Assembly: GCF_037975245.1 (NCBI RefSeq) | Contig: NC_092562.1 | Span: 14,577,521-14,641,520, forward strand | Source of the DNA: Apostichopus japonicus | Taxonomy: Eukaryota > Echinodermata > Holothuroidea > Aspidochirotida > Stichopodidae | DNA length: 64,000 nucleotides | Direction: 5' to 3' | Shown: in pieces, positions 1-11,036 of the stretch | Numbering within the stretch: position 1 is the first letter of the stretch | How the letters are laid out: every line of letters starts with the position of its first letter | Notes under the pieces: generated by a model | The model's input: the letters and a program-made list of their open reading frames with translations, nothing else | Database searches by the model: none | Told to the model about the DNA's origin: nothing | Made by a program: the position numbers and the translations under genes

Positions 1-410
1 TGTATGGAAAGTCTATGCTACAGTTATAGGCTACTTAAGTTTGGGCTATCTAAGTTAATCTAGGGATTTTTGTTTCTAGTAAGGGTATCTTCAATCATTA
101 TATGTATTTATCACCATTAAGCCAATAGGAATGAGTTGGTAAGTATAATCACGTACAAAACCAATTCTCGCACGATGCATAGAAAAACGAATCGAAAGCA
201 TTACTAAGGATTAATAGATTAAGAACAACATCCAGCCTCAAAATTTCTACCAAACGACCGTTATTTTGGCTCAATCTCTACCACGACACACGGTCACCAA
301 TCACCATCACATAGTTACGGCCACCATGATAGCCTCACCGCCTCCATGTTCAAACACGCATATAGCTCCTCCCTGTAGTTCTATTAACGTTGATTGAGTA
401 TAAACATCAC
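1..410. other. Left edge, no gene recognised
   Basis: AT-rich sequence with no convincing open reading frame, exon or repeat boundary. It precedes the point near 415 where similarity to the second TRIM unit (near 6688) begins. Confidence 0.5.
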
Positions 411-682
411 AGAATATAAACTGGCTTAATTGAACACTCTATACGAGCTAGAGATAAAGTCATGCAAGGTTTGAATCAAAATCATTTTGTAAAAATAATT
501 GGTCTTAAAAACACTTGATCGGTATTCTCATGAAATCAGTTGGGTAGGATTATACTCCTCCTCCCTCCCGCCCTGGCCCTACCTCTCCGTCATCTCACTC
601 ATTCATTCGGGTAGGAAAGCCAAGCCAGTTTAGTTACACACAAAGCACATATAAACACAGTTTAGGGAAGTATATGTTATCA

Positions 683-912
683 ATGGGATGGGTTTGTTTT
701 TGTGGATTGGATGTTGGAGAGCATGAATGGAAGTACACGTGGTGCAAAACAAATGGGTAAATTGAGACAGTTTGGCCACATTAGGCCTCCGGGAGCAGCG
801 TACGAATTTGTTTTACTACTGAGTAAAGAGGTTTGTTTACAAGTGACGAAAACAAGTTCTTTAGGCTATCTACACTGTCATTATTCTGAAAATTGATGGT
901 TTCATGAATGCA
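683..912 (+). repeat. Dispersed repeat family, copy A1
   Basis: Shares with the copies at 1237-1571, 6949-7160, 7462-7805 and 24551-24890 a common core running through TGGATGTT, GAATGGAA, TGGTGCAAAA, AATTGAG, GGCCACTTTAGGCCT, GGAGCAG, GAGGTTTGTTTACAAGTGACGA and TTGATGGT. No terminal repeats or coding capacity were recognised. The 64-codon ORF inside is not supported. Confidence 0.7.
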
Positions 913-1236
913 CACAATTTTTAATTTTTCGGTAAAATTTGCAAAGAAGACAGTTTAATCAACACAAATATTTAAATTTGTATAGGGCAGTTCTATTCTG
1001 TATGGAAACATTATATCTTCTGCTGTATTGTCATGAGGTGATATTATACCTCTTTAAGTTCCTATACCTCTTTAAGTTCCTATAAAACTCCTCCAAGATC
1101 TTTAACCAATTTGCACTTTTATCGTTCACGTTTACCCCTTGTTAAATTCCCATGATTCCCGAATAAAGAACAACATTAGAAATTGATCGGTCCATTTTCA
1201 GACGTCTAATTTAGGAGCCCCAAAATGATAGGCTCA

Positions 1237-1571
1237 GGAAAGGTGCCAAAAAGCAGCAGGAGCCTCATCTTTTTGATATGTTATCAATCAGGATCTAGTT
1301 GTTGTGGCTTACATGTTAAAGAGTATGAATGGAAATATACCTGGTGTAAAAATTGGGTCAATTGAGGCAACTTTAGACCACTTTAGGCCTCCCAGGAGCA
1401 GTGTGCGAAAATTGTATTCTATGCTGAGTATAATGAGGTTTGTTCACAAGTGAAGAAAACTACAGGCTCTCATAGCAAAAAATATGCACAATACGGCAAA
1501 TTGATGGTGCCATTAATTGGCAACTTGTCAGTTATCCTGTAATGGGTAGCATTTGGCTAGTGAGAACTTCT
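1237..1571 (+). repeat. Dispersed repeat family, copy A2
   Basis: Longer member of the same family, beginning GGAAAGGTGCCAAAAAGCAG and ending near GGGTAGCATTTGGCTAG. It matches the copy upstream of GET3 (24551-24890) over its full length, so this is an interspersed family and not only part of the TRIM duplication. Confidence 0.75.
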
Positions 1572-1784
1572 ATCCAAACTATAGCTATATTTGGGCAATA
1601 GATATACCCTTTGAACGTTCAAAGGTATTCCATACGTCTATATTAAAAATAAGCAAACACAAGTTTCTTATTGACTAACGCACTAAATCATGAAAGTAAT
1701 GTGGTCTATAACTTCATGTTTTAGTGTCTAAGTCTATAAAAAAAAACTTGTTTTTGTTATTTTAAATATAGATATATTGTACAC

Positions 1785-2502
1785 CTTTGAACCATCATAG
1801 GGTGTATATATATTGCCCAAATATTAGCACAACCAAAGTCTATATCCACAAACGTACATTGCGTGACAAACTAGTTTATGAATACGAAACGTACTATAGA
1901 ACGAAGGAACCAACAGCGGGTTTACATGTGTTTAATTTCTCGAGCATCTGGGAAACTTACATTAGTAATTTGCCACTTTCTGACACTATATATCTATTCA
2001 CTCATTTAATAGACTATATATCCAGTTATACGTCGAGGAAAAACGGCATCAGCTGATCAGAAGATTATAAAGAAGGTTGGTGTTTTTAGAGATCACGATG
2101 ACGTAAATATTGAATAACTTGAGCCAAAGCATGGATGCATGTGGAACGCCAAACTCTAGGGGTACTGGTTCCGAAAGCTCGATATTACTGCAAACTGTTT
2201 GAAATCGGTTGGACAGATATTGACTCAAACTACTTCAACGCAACATCCTGAAGTCCAAACTGTTCGTGAAGGACGTTGGTATGCTAGTGTCGCTCAAGTC
2301 GTGCATTAACAACCTTCTCCAAAAGGTTGGAGATGACGGACGGGTTAAACACTGGCCAGGAATGTTTTAGCACCTCTGTGTTCAGACCATTTTGAACGGG
2401 TTATGCATGTATGTTCGTATTTCCACTCATATTTTATGGAATACAGGGATGAATAATAATGTGTTAAACCCTTTCCTTTTCTTTTCCTGAACTCTTTCAC
2501 AG
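1785..2502 (+). other. Highly conserved 5' block upstream of TRIM copy 1
   Basis: About 775 bp up to the TRIM start differ from the second unit by only about six substitutions and one 6-bp deletion, less than the coding region itself. The block contains an 89-codon open frame at 1787-2056 whose counterpart at 8005-8289 differs at a single residue over the shared 88 codons. No domain is recognised, and the conservation is equally strong outside the frame, so coding is unproven. It ends at a polypyrimidine tract and CAG at 2500-2502, a good 3' splice site for a 5' UTR intron just before the TRIM start codon. Confidence 0.4.
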
Positions 2503-2563
2503 ATTGTGACGTAACTGAGTACCGTACAGTTTTATCAAGTGAGAGTTACCAACCTTCATCAAC

Positions 2564-4756
2564 ATGGCTACCTGGAATCCTTTCATAGAAGACCTAACAG
2601 AAAACTTCTTCAAGTGTTCTGTTTGTTTGGATCAATTTAATGAGCCGAAACTGTTACCATGTCTTCATCGATACTGTAACGATTGCTTGAGAACGGTTAT
2701 TCAAGCCAGTCTTGATGGGACAATTGAATGTCCACTTTGTAAACAGCGATGTTGTATACCTGAGGATGGATTGGACGGCTTTAAGACTGATTTTCATATG
2801 AAGAGTGTGCTCGAGTTCATAGAATTGCGTAAATCATTCGAAAAGAAAGATTTGAAGCAGTGTGTGAGCTGTTCAAATGATGTGGTATGTTCCGCTTACT
2901 GCTTTAAATGTAGAGATTTTCTATGCGACGAATGTTACAAGGTTCATATCAGTAATAGAATGTTTACTGATCACCAACCAAGCACTCTGAAATTGGAAAA
3001 TATGGCAGCTAAGAACCTAACAATGGAGGAAATAGCTGCAATGACGGAAGATCCCAGGTGCCATTTTCATATAAAAGAACCAGCCAAATTGTGCTGTGAT
3101 ACATGCCAAAATGAACCGGTTTGTTTAGTTTGCACTCACGGTAAGCACAAAGGTCACGATCTCATAGATGTGAATGACCTAGCCCAGAAAGAAAGGAAAT
3201 TACTGAATCGGAACCTCGCTGAACTAAGCAAGCACAAGACTAAACTATACGCGTTACCCGAGAAGGTTCAAATGGCGTTAGTAAAATTGAATGAAAATGT
3301 TGCAAAAAAGACAAAGTTGTTGACAATTCAATACGAGGAACAGGCAAAGAAAATAAAGGATAAACTTGCCGAATGTAACGTTGAACGTGAAAAAGGAGCT
3401 GCTGACATAGAAAATAGAAGAGGATGTGAAAAACGTGAAATAATTGTTAAACATGAAGAGGAAATGAACCGATTGATCATGAAACATCAAGAAAATATGA
3501 AAAGCACCGATGTAAAATATGACCAGGAATTGGAAGAATTTAAGGACAATTGTAAGGAAACGGAGGGTGAATTCTTTAAAAATCTCGGAGAGTTAGATAG
3601 TAATTTCAAGACCTTGACAACAGCTAAAGATCTTCTTACAAGTCAAAACAAAAACGAATGTGAAGAAATACTAAATAAATGTAAGCAACTTATTAAACGG
3701 TTCGAAAACTTATCAGCAACGTCTTCTTCCATTCTTGCATGTAATAACGATTGGACAGACGCACAGTGTGTCCCCGACATAAGAGCAGCCAGTGAACCTA
3801 TGATCGAAGAAATGAAACAAGAATATCCAGAGTTAGAATCTTTATCTGATTTTGTCATCAGTGATATAACAAAAGTTATATATGATAAAGTTATCATTAC
3901 AGAAAGTGTAGAGTTTGTTGTTGATGTTCCGGGAATCAAAGCGAAAGGTTATAGGATCAACGGTACGGCAAGTAGTAGCGATGGTAATATCGTTATGACT
4001 GGTAGGGTATCAACGGAGAAATCACACATCACTGTCACTAACATGAAAGGAGAAATATCAAATCAGAATGTTTTAAATAGAAATAATAGATTTCGGGTTA
4101 TGGCATTTCGTTACTGTTGTAATTTGCCGGGATTCAATGTCATTACAGTTTGCACACCGGATGAAATCGGTATATATAATATTTCTGACTCTTCTTACCA
4201 AAAGAAGAACATCAGTGATATGGTTAAGACGTGGCCAGAGGGTAGGTATGTGTGGTCTGTTACCACGAATCCTGCCAAGAATCAAATCATTGTTGGTACT
4301 AACAGCAGAGAAGTGTATGTATTTGATTATCAGCTGAATTACAGTCACACCATATTACTACCTGATGAAATCAAGGCTTCATGTGATATCACTGTCCATG
4401 ACGGTTATCTCCTGATCTGTGACAATTGGGGTAGGACCTCATATGCAGTTACCATGGTGACATCAGGGAGTAAGGTGGTGTATAAATTCACCAAACCAAA
4501 TCTAAGTGGAGCTGACCTTAAACCTGTTAGTGTGTGCATTGGCTTGAGAGGGTTCATCTACATCTTATGGCATGATGATAGGCAGAACGCTGTGCTGAGA
4601 CAATACAGTCGAGATGGCAGGCACTTACTAACAACAATGCCAGTTGATGACGACGCATGGTGCATTACCACATCCGTAGTAGGTGGTGAGGAGAAGCTCG
4701 TGATAGCCACCTTATTGTCTGGGAAGATGTACATATACGGACTAGTACCTGCATAG
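2564..4756 (+). CDS. TRIM-type RING/B-box E3 ubiquitin ligase-like protein, copy 1 (730 aa)
   Basis: Uninterrupted single-exon coding sequence. Residues 18-59 form a C3HC4 RING finger (C18, C21, C33, H35, C38, C41, C56, C59), the E2-binding module of ubiquitin ligases. Two B-box zinc modules follow, at about 100-140 and 166-205 (Cys/His clusters ending KHKGH). Then comes a long charged coiled coil (about 205-400) and a C-terminal region (about 430-730) with repeated strand-like segments such as YVFDYQ and FIYILW, suggesting a beta-propeller of TRIM2/TRIM56/NHL type. The order RING, B-box, coiled coil, variable domain is the TRIM signature. The start ATG lies about 60 bp after a likely 5' UTR splice acceptor. 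Intronless tandem TRIM genes are common in lineage-specific expansions. A role in innate immunity is inference, and the substrate is unknown. Confidence 0.9.
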   Translation: MATWNPFIEDLTENFFKCSVCLDQFNEPKLLPCLHRYCNDCLRTVIQASLDGTIECPLCKQRCCIPEDGLDGFKTDFHMKSVLEFIELRKSFEKKDLKQCVSCSNDVVCSAYCFKCRDFLCDECYKVHISNRMFTDHQPSTLKLENMAAKNLTMEEIAAMTEDPRCHFHIKEPAKLCCDTCQNEPVCLVCTHGKHKGHDLIDVNDLAQKERKLLNRNLAELSKHKTKLYALPEKVQMALVKLNENVAKKTKLLTIQYEEQAKKIKDKLAECNVEREKGAADIENRRGCEKREIIVKHEEEMNRLIMKHQENMKSTDVKYDQELEEFKDNCKETEGEFFKNLGELDSNFKTLTTAKDLLTSQNKNECEEILNKCKQLIKRFENLSATSSSILACNNDWTDAQCVPDIRAASEPMIEEMKQEYPELESLSDFVISDITKVIYDKVIITESVEFVVDVPGIKAKGYRINGTASSSDGNIVMTGRVSTEKSHITVTNMKGEISNQNVLNRNNRFRVMAFRYCCNLPGFNVITVCTPDEIGIYNISDSSYQKKNISDMVKTWPEGRYVWSVTTNPAKNQIIVGTNSREVYVFDYQLNYSHTILLPDEIKASCDITVHDGYLLICDNWGRTSYAVTMVTSGSKVVYKFTKPNLSGADLKPVSVCIGLRGFIYILWHDDRQNAVLRQYSRDGRHLLTTMPVDDDAWCITTSVVGGEEKLVIATLLSGKMYIYGLVPA

Positions 4757-4805
4757 CGCTTTATAGAAATTACATATTGAAACAAAGTGGTCTCGCGATT
4801 TACGA

Positions 4806-5368
4806 CATAGGCGCAGATCAGTCTTGGATAATGGTGGGGTCGTGTGTCCGTTCTCTGATACTATCTAAGCGGAGCGCGACCATGGGTTCGCGCGTATAGG
4901 GTAGAAATTTTTGGGGGGCAAATATACCTCCCAGATCGCTGGAAATAACACTTCCCAGACCCAAATGATGCTCCCAAACCTCTTTAAATATTAGATCTCA
5001 TGGCTTAGAAATTTAGTTTGGGGAAAAACATTGGCGTCTGCAGAAAAAAAAAATCAGGGGACAAATAATCCAAGTAGACTGTTGAATATGCGATGGGGTT
5101 GGGTCCTCTCACAGAAAACAATTATAGACTACCGCAAATGCGATTTCCATCCAATATTTAACAACTGTGGATAAGTATAATAAAATGAGAAATGCTGTAT
5201 GTCATTTGCACAATGCTTGATTAAACTGCGCCAAAGTTCCATACAGGTGAATTTAAAATGCAGCGTTTGGTCTAGAAAAATTGGTAGGGACACGGTATAT
5301 AATGTCCCCACCACTGAAACAGTTGGTGGGGACGCGTCCCGCTGTCCCCACCAGGATCTGCGCCCATG
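4806..5368. mobile_element. Nonautonomous terminal-inverted-repeat element (MITE-like), copy 1
   Basis: The left end reads CATAGGCGCAGATC and the right end is its inverted form GATCTGCGCCCATG, with GGTGGGGAC motifs inside both ends. The orthologous element at 11037-11555 has intact matching termini, so the insertion preceded the TRIM duplication. No transposase frame is visible. Confidence 0.6.
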
Positions 5369-5640
5369 AGTTGGGATACACACATTCGGTTGTTATCGTT
5401 GTATTTTGTTTGGCTGGAGTTTTACACATATAGGAAAATATTACAATCCTAATTTCTAAGAGTTATTGTTAACTGCATATATAATTGGCAAATAACTAGT
5501 TCGTAAGGAGTTTATCTCCGTAAATTAATATATCCATTACAAAGACTGGCTTCCTATATAGGGATTAAGTTACGTTAATATCAGTATGTTCATTCGTTAC
5601 GAATAAATACTTTTACTACAGCCTAACACATTTTCTAGAC

Positions 5641-6618
5641 ATTTTCTTTGCCATTGTCGAGTTGAGATTGTTGTAAGGCTGTTGTCAGGTCAAATAATAA
5701 ATATATCACGCGAATCGTAAGTAGACTATAATGCTACTGATTTGTTTGATATTCAAAAAACAAGTTTATCTGACGGATTGTTACGAGTTAGAAATTTTGA
5801 AGTAAACTTGCAAACTTCCCGAAATATCTGGGTGCCAGTGGCGAATGCATTTCAATCGAGGGAATATGATTCAGTGGGGGAGGGGGATAGATGTGTTCAA
5901 TCACGGGGAAATTTTTCAGTCGGTGGATTTAAAAAAATATATTACATTCAGCCGGAAAAGAATTAGACCTTGTGAATTTGTTCTTGTGGAATAAACATGA
6001 CTGCTTCAGCTTAAGAAGCTAGATATGTCTTTCATTACTGCAGATAATTAAAATATATTTACTCAATGAATCAGGTATTGTTCGTGATATCAATAATTTG
6101 AAGCTCAGTTTGTCTAGCCACTGCAAGTGACGTCAGCTCTCCCGGAGTTGGCTTCATAGCAGTTGCTGGAAATAAGAACCCTCACAAAAGTCCTGGTAAT
6201 TATATGCAAAATAGTCTTATCCAGACTGACTCGCAGGAAGTTCAGCAAACTTTTTAGGTCGACGACTCGTGCCGTGTCCATTAGGACTGAGCCACGTACG
6301 ACCAACAGACTCCAACCCCTCAGAATCGATACTCAGAATGCATAAAAGCATATATAGCTTATTGAAGTTCAGCCTTGATATTTTAAAAACAAATGTCAAT
6401 CGATCTCCGTCGGCAAGCTCCGAAAAATGTAGAAAAATGTTTCGAAATTTTAGATAGATCTTGCGACCCACGGCAATTTTTTAGTTTGAGGACCTTCGGT
6501 TTGTGTTAATCATTACGCCTGGGATGAACTATGTTATTAGGTTGATGTTATTTGCTTCAAGCACAAAGCAGCCAGATGTGTAGTGAATCAATATACTCAT
6601 ACTCGATTCTGTACTGTA

Positions 6619-6663
<45 letters not shown>

Positions 6664-6687
6664 CATAATCAAACATTTATTTCAGAG
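5641..6687. other. Spacer between the two TRIM units
   Basis: Unique sequence between the duplicated units. It holds a TA dinucleotide microsatellite at 6620-6657 immediately before the second unit, and otherwise only short overlapping frames that look accidental. No gene is recognised. Confidence 0.6.
6620..6657. repeat. TA microsatellite
   Basis: About 19 uninterrupted TA units, lying about 30 bp upstream of the start of the second TRIM unit. Confidence 0.95.
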
Positions 6688-6948
6688 TATTTACTGGTTT
6701 AATTGAACACTCTATATACGAGCCAGAGATAAAGTCATGCAAGGTTTGAATCAAAATCATTTTGTAAAAAATTGGTCTTGAAAACACTTGTTGGTATTCA
6801 CATGAAATAAGTTGGGTAGGATTATACCCCCCCCCTCCTGGCCCCTCCCCTCCGTCATCTTTCACATTCCTTCGGGTAGGAAAGCCAAGCCAGTTTAGTT
6901 ACACACAAAGCACATATAAACACAATTTAGGGAAATATATGTTATCAA

Positions 6949-7160
6949 TGAGATGGGTCTGTTGTTGTGGATTGGATGTTGGAAGTGCAAAACAAATGGG
7001 TAAATTGAGACAGTTTGGCCACTTTAGTCCTACGATTTGTTTTACTACTGAGTAAAGAGGTTTGTTTACAAGTGACGAAAAACAAGTACTTTAGGCTCTC
7101 ATAGCAAAAAACTCTACACAGTCATTATTCGGAAAATTGATGGTTCCATGAATGCACACA
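6949..7160 (+). repeat. Dispersed repeat family, copy B1
   Basis: Counterpart of the copy at 683-912, with internal deletions (the GGAGCAG segment is lost). Confidence 0.65.
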
Positions 7161-7461
7161 ATTTTTGAGTTTTCGGTAAAATTTGCAAAGATGACAGTTT
7201 AATCAACACAAATATTTAAATTTGTTCAGGGCAGTTCTATTCTGTATGGAAACATTATATCTTCTGCTGTATTGTCATGAGGTGATATTAAACCTCTTTA
7301 AATTCCTATAAAACTCCTCCAAGGTGTTTAACCCTTTGCACTTTTATCCTTCACGTTTACCCCTTGTTAAATTCCCACGATTCCCGAATAAAGAAATGCA
7401 TTTGAAATTGATCGGTCCATTTTCAGACGTCTAGTTTAGGAGCACCAAAATGATAGGCTCA

Positions 7462-7805
7462 GGAAAGGTGCCAAAAAGCAGCAGGAGCCTCATCTTTTTG
7501 ATATGTTATCAATCGGGATCTAGTTGTTGTGGCTTACATGTTAAAGAGTATGAATGGAAATATATCTGGTGTAAAAACTGGGTCAATTGAGGCAACTTTA
7601 GACCACTTTAGGCCTCCCAGGAGCAGTGTGCGAAAATTGTATTCTATGCTGAGTATAATGAGGTTTGTTCACAAGTGAAGAAAACTACAGGCTCTCATAG
7701 CAAAAAAAATATGCACTGTCATGGTACGGCAAATTGATGGTGCCATTAATTGGCAACTTGTCAGTTATCCTGTAATGGGTAGCGTTTGGCTAGTGAGAAC
7801 TTCTA
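7462..7805 (+). repeat. Dispersed repeat family, copy B2
   Basis: Counterpart of the copy at 1237-1571, nearly full length. Confidence 0.7.
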
Positions 7806-8004
7806 TCCAAACTATGGCCATATTTGGGCAATAGATATACCCTATGAACGTTCAAAGGTATACCATACGCCTATGTTAAAAATAAACAAACACAAGTTTT
7901 TTATTGACTGACACACTAAATCATGAAAGTAATGTGGTCTATAACTTCATGTTTTAGTGTCTAAGTCTATAAAAAAATACTTGTTTTTGTTATTTTAAAT
8001 ATAG

Positions 8005-8730
8005 ATGTATTGTACACCTTTGAACCATCATAGGGTATATATATATTGCCCAAATATTAACACAACCAAAGTCTATATCCACAAACGTACATTGCGTGAC
8101 AAACTAGTTTATGAATACGAAACGTACTATAGAACGAAGGAACCAACAGCGGGTTTACATGTGTTTAATTTCTCGAGCATCTGGGAAACTTACATTAGTA
8201 ATTTGCCACTTTCTGACACTATATATCTATTCACTCATTTAATAGACTATATATCCAGTTATACGTCGAGGAAAAACGGCATCAGCTGATCAGAAGATTA
8301 TAAAGAAGGTTGGTGTTTATAGAGATCACGATGACGTAAATAGTGAATAACTTGAGCCAAAGCATGGATGCATGTGGAACGCCAAACTCTAGGGGTACTG
8401 GTTCCGAAAGCTCGATATTACTGCAAACTGTTTGAAATCGGTTGGACAGATATTGACTCAAACTACTTCAACGCAACATCCTGAAGTACAAACTGTTCGT
8501 GAAGGACGTTGGTATGCTAGTGTCGCTCAAGTCGTGCATTAACAACCTTCTCCAAAAGGTTGGAGATGACGGACGGGTTAAACACTGGCCAGGAATGTTT
8601 TAGCACCTCTGTGTTCAGACCATTTTGAACGGGTTATGCATGTATGTTCGTATTTCCACTCATATTGAATACAGTGATGAATAATAATGTGTTAAACCCT
8701 TTCCTTTTCTTTTCCTGAACTCTTTCACAG
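8005..8730 (+). other. Highly conserved 5' block upstream of TRIM copy 2
   Basis: Near-identical to 1785-2502. It includes an open frame 8005-8289 of 94 codons; the last 88 match the unit-1 frame except at one residue. A polypyrimidine-CAG acceptor ends at 8730. It may be promoter or 5' UTR of the TRIM gene, or a recent gene-conversion tract. Coding is not established. Confidence 0.4.
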
Positions 8731-8791
8731 ATTGTGACGTAACTGAGTACCGTACAGTTTTATCAAGTGAGAGTTACCAACCTTCATCAAC

Positions 8792-10987
8792 ATGGCTACC
8801 TGGAATCCTTTCATAGAAGACCTGACAGAAAAATTCTTCATGTGTTCTGTTTGTTTGCATCAATTTAATGAGCCGAAACTGTTACCATGTCTTCATCGAT
8901 ATTGTAACGATTGCTTGAGAAAAGTTATTCAAGCTAGCCATGATGGGACAATTGAATGTCCACTTTGTAAACAGCGATGTTGTATACCAGAGGATGGATT
9001 GGACGGCTTTAAGACTGATTTTCATATGAAGAGTGTGCTCGAGTTCATAGAATTGCGTAAATCATTCGAAAAGAAAGATTTGAAGCAGTGTGTGAGCTGT
9101 TCAAAGGATGTGGTATGTTCCGCTTACTGTTTTAAATGTAGAGATTTTCTATGCGACGAATGTTACAAGGTTCATATCAGTAATAAAATGTTTACTGATC
9201 ACCAACCAAGCACTCTGAAATTGGAAAATATGGCAGCTAAGAACCTATCAATGGAGGAAATAGCTGCAATGACGGAAGATCCCAGGTGCCATTTTCATAT
9301 AAAAGAACCAGCCAAATTGTGCTGTGATACATGCCAAAATGAACCGGTTTGTTTAGTTTGCACTCACGGTAAGCACAAAGGTCACGATCTCATAGATGTG
9401 AATGACCTAGCCCAGAAAGAAAGGACATTACTGAATCGGAACCTTGCTGAACTAAGCAAGCACAAGACTAAACTATACGCGCTACCCGAGAAAGTTCAAA
9501 TGGCGCTAGTAAAATTAAATGAAAATGTTACAAAAAAGACAAAGTTGTTGACAAGTCAACACGAGGAACAGGCAAAGAAAATCAGGGATAAACTTTCCGA
9601 ATGTAACGATGAACGTGAAAAAGGAGCTGCTGATATAGAAAGTAGAAGAGGATGTGAAAAACGTGAAATGACTGTTAAACATGAAGAGGAAATGAACCGA
9701 TTGATCATGAAACATCAAGAAAATATGAAAAGTACCGATGTAAAATATGATCAGGAATTGGAAGAATTTAAGGACAATTGTAAGGAAACGGAGGGTGAAT
9801 TCTTTAAAAAACTCGGAGAGTTAGATAGTAATTTCAAGACCTTGACAACAGCTAAAGATCTTCTTACAAGTCAAAACAAAAACGAATGTGAAGAAATACT
9901 AAATAAATGTAAGCAACTTATTAAACGGTTCGAAAACTTATCAGCAACGTCTTCTTCCATTCTTGCATGTAATGACGATTGGACGGACGCACAGTGTATC
10001 CCCGACATAAGAGCAGCCTGTGAACCTATGCTCGAAGAAATGAAACAAGAATATCCAGAGTTAGAATCTTTATCTGATTTTGTCATCAGTGATATAACAA
10101 AAGTTATATCTGATAACGTTGTCATTACAGAAAGCGCAGAGTCTGTTGCTGATTTTCCGGGAATCGAAGCTAAAGGTTACATGATCAACGGTATGACAAG
10201 TAGTAGCGATGGTAATATCGTTATGACTGGTATTGTATCAAAAAAGAAATCACACATCACTGTCACTAACATGAAAGGAGAAATATTAAATCAGAATGTG
10301 TTAAATAGAAATAAGAGATTTGAGCTTCGGGCATATCGTTACTGTTTTAATTTGTCGGGGTGCATTTTCATTACAGTTTGCAAACCGGATGAAATCGGTA
10401 TTTATAATATTTCTGACTCTTCTTACCAAAAGAAGAACATCAGTGACATGGTTAAGACGTGGCCAGATGGTAGGCATGTGTGTTCTGTTACCACGAATCT
10501 CGCCAAGAATGAAATCATTGTTGGTACTACCAGCAGAGAAGTGTACATTTTTGATTATCAGCTGAATTACAGTCACATCATAGTACTACCTGATGTAATC
10601 AGGGTATCATCTGGTATCACTGTCCACGACGGTAGTCTTCTGATCTGTGACTATGAGGGTAGGTCCTTATATGCAGTTACCAATGTGACATCAGGGAGTA
10701 AGGTGCTGTATAAGTTCACCAAACCAAATCTAAGTGGAGCTAACCTTAAACCTGTTAGTGTGTGCATAGGCTTGGGAGGGTTCATCTACATCTTATGGCA
10801 TGATGATAGTAGGCAAAACACTGTGCTAACACAATACAGTCGAGATGGCAGGCACCTACTAACAACAATGCCAGTTGATGACGACGCACGGTGCATTACC
10901 ACATCCGTAGTAGATGGTGAGGAGAAGCTCATGATAGCCACCTCAACGTCTGGGAAGATGTATATATACGGACTAGTACTTGCATAG
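8792..10987 (+). CDS. TRIM-type RING/B-box E3 ubiquitin ligase-like protein, copy 2 (731 aa)
   Basis: Single-exon paralogue of 2564-4756 with the same architecture: C3HC4 RING at residues 18-59, B-boxes at about 100-140 and 166-205, coiled coil to about 400, and a propeller-like C-terminal domain. All zinc-binding Cys and His are retained, so ligase function is plausible. By hand count the first 430 or so residues differ from copy 1 at about 24 positions, and the last 290 at about 57 plus one inserted residue (DDSRQ against DDRQ). The C-terminal region, the usual target-recognition part of TRIM proteins, is therefore where the pair has diverged. It could be an active duplicate with a different ligand range. 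Expression is unknown. Confidence 0.9.
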   Translation: MATWNPFIEDLTEKFFMCSVCLHQFNEPKLLPCLHRYCNDCLRKVIQASHDGTIECPLCKQRCCIPEDGLDGFKTDFHMKSVLEFIELRKSFEKKDLKQCVSCSKDVVCSAYCFKCRDFLCDECYKVHISNKMFTDHQPSTLKLENMAAKNLSMEEIAAMTEDPRCHFHIKEPAKLCCDTCQNEPVCLVCTHGKHKGHDLIDVNDLAQKERTLLNRNLAELSKHKTKLYALPEKVQMALVKLNENVTKKTKLLTSQHEEQAKKIRDKLSECNDEREKGAADIESRRGCEKREMTVKHEEEMNRLIMKHQENMKSTDVKYDQELEEFKDNCKETEGEFFKKLGELDSNFKTLTTAKDLLTSQNKNECEEILNKCKQLIKRFENLSATSSSILACNDDWTDAQCIPDIRAACEPMLEEMKQEYPELESLSDFVISDITKVISDNVVITESAESVADFPGIEAKGYMINGMTSSSDGNIVMTGIVSKKKSHITVTNMKGEILNQNVLNRNKRFELRAYRYCFNLSGCIFITVCKPDEIGIYNISDSSYQKKNISDMVKTWPDGRHVCSVTTNLAKNEIIVGTTSREVYIFDYQLNYSHIIVLPDVIRVSSGITVHDGSLLICDYEGRSLYAVTNVTSGSKVLYKFTKPNLSGANLKPVSVCIGLGGFIYILWHDDSRQNTVLTQYSRDGRHLLTTMPVDDDARCITTSVVDGEEKLMIATSTSGKMYIYGLVLA

Positions 10988-11036
10988 CGCTTTACAGAAA
11001 TTACATATTGAAACAAAGTGGTTTCGCGAGTTACGA

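Larger units (their letters stand above)
415..5640 (+). repeat. Tandem duplication unit 1 (TRIM duplicon)
   Basis: Sequence from about 415 to 5640 aligns collinearly with about 6688-11829. Similarity starts where both copies read TTAATTGAACACTCTATA and stops after CACATTTTCTAGAC. Each unit holds two copies of a dispersed repeat, a highly conserved 5' block, one TRIM-type gene and one inverted-repeat element. Divergence is uneven by hand comparison: roughly 1 percent over 1785-2560, about 3 percent over the N-terminal coding half, and about 8-9 percent over the C-terminal coding part and 3' flank. Confidence 0.9.

Noticed and set aside
702..896. 64-codon frame
   Set aside because: It lies inside the dispersed repeat and is not preserved in the other copies.
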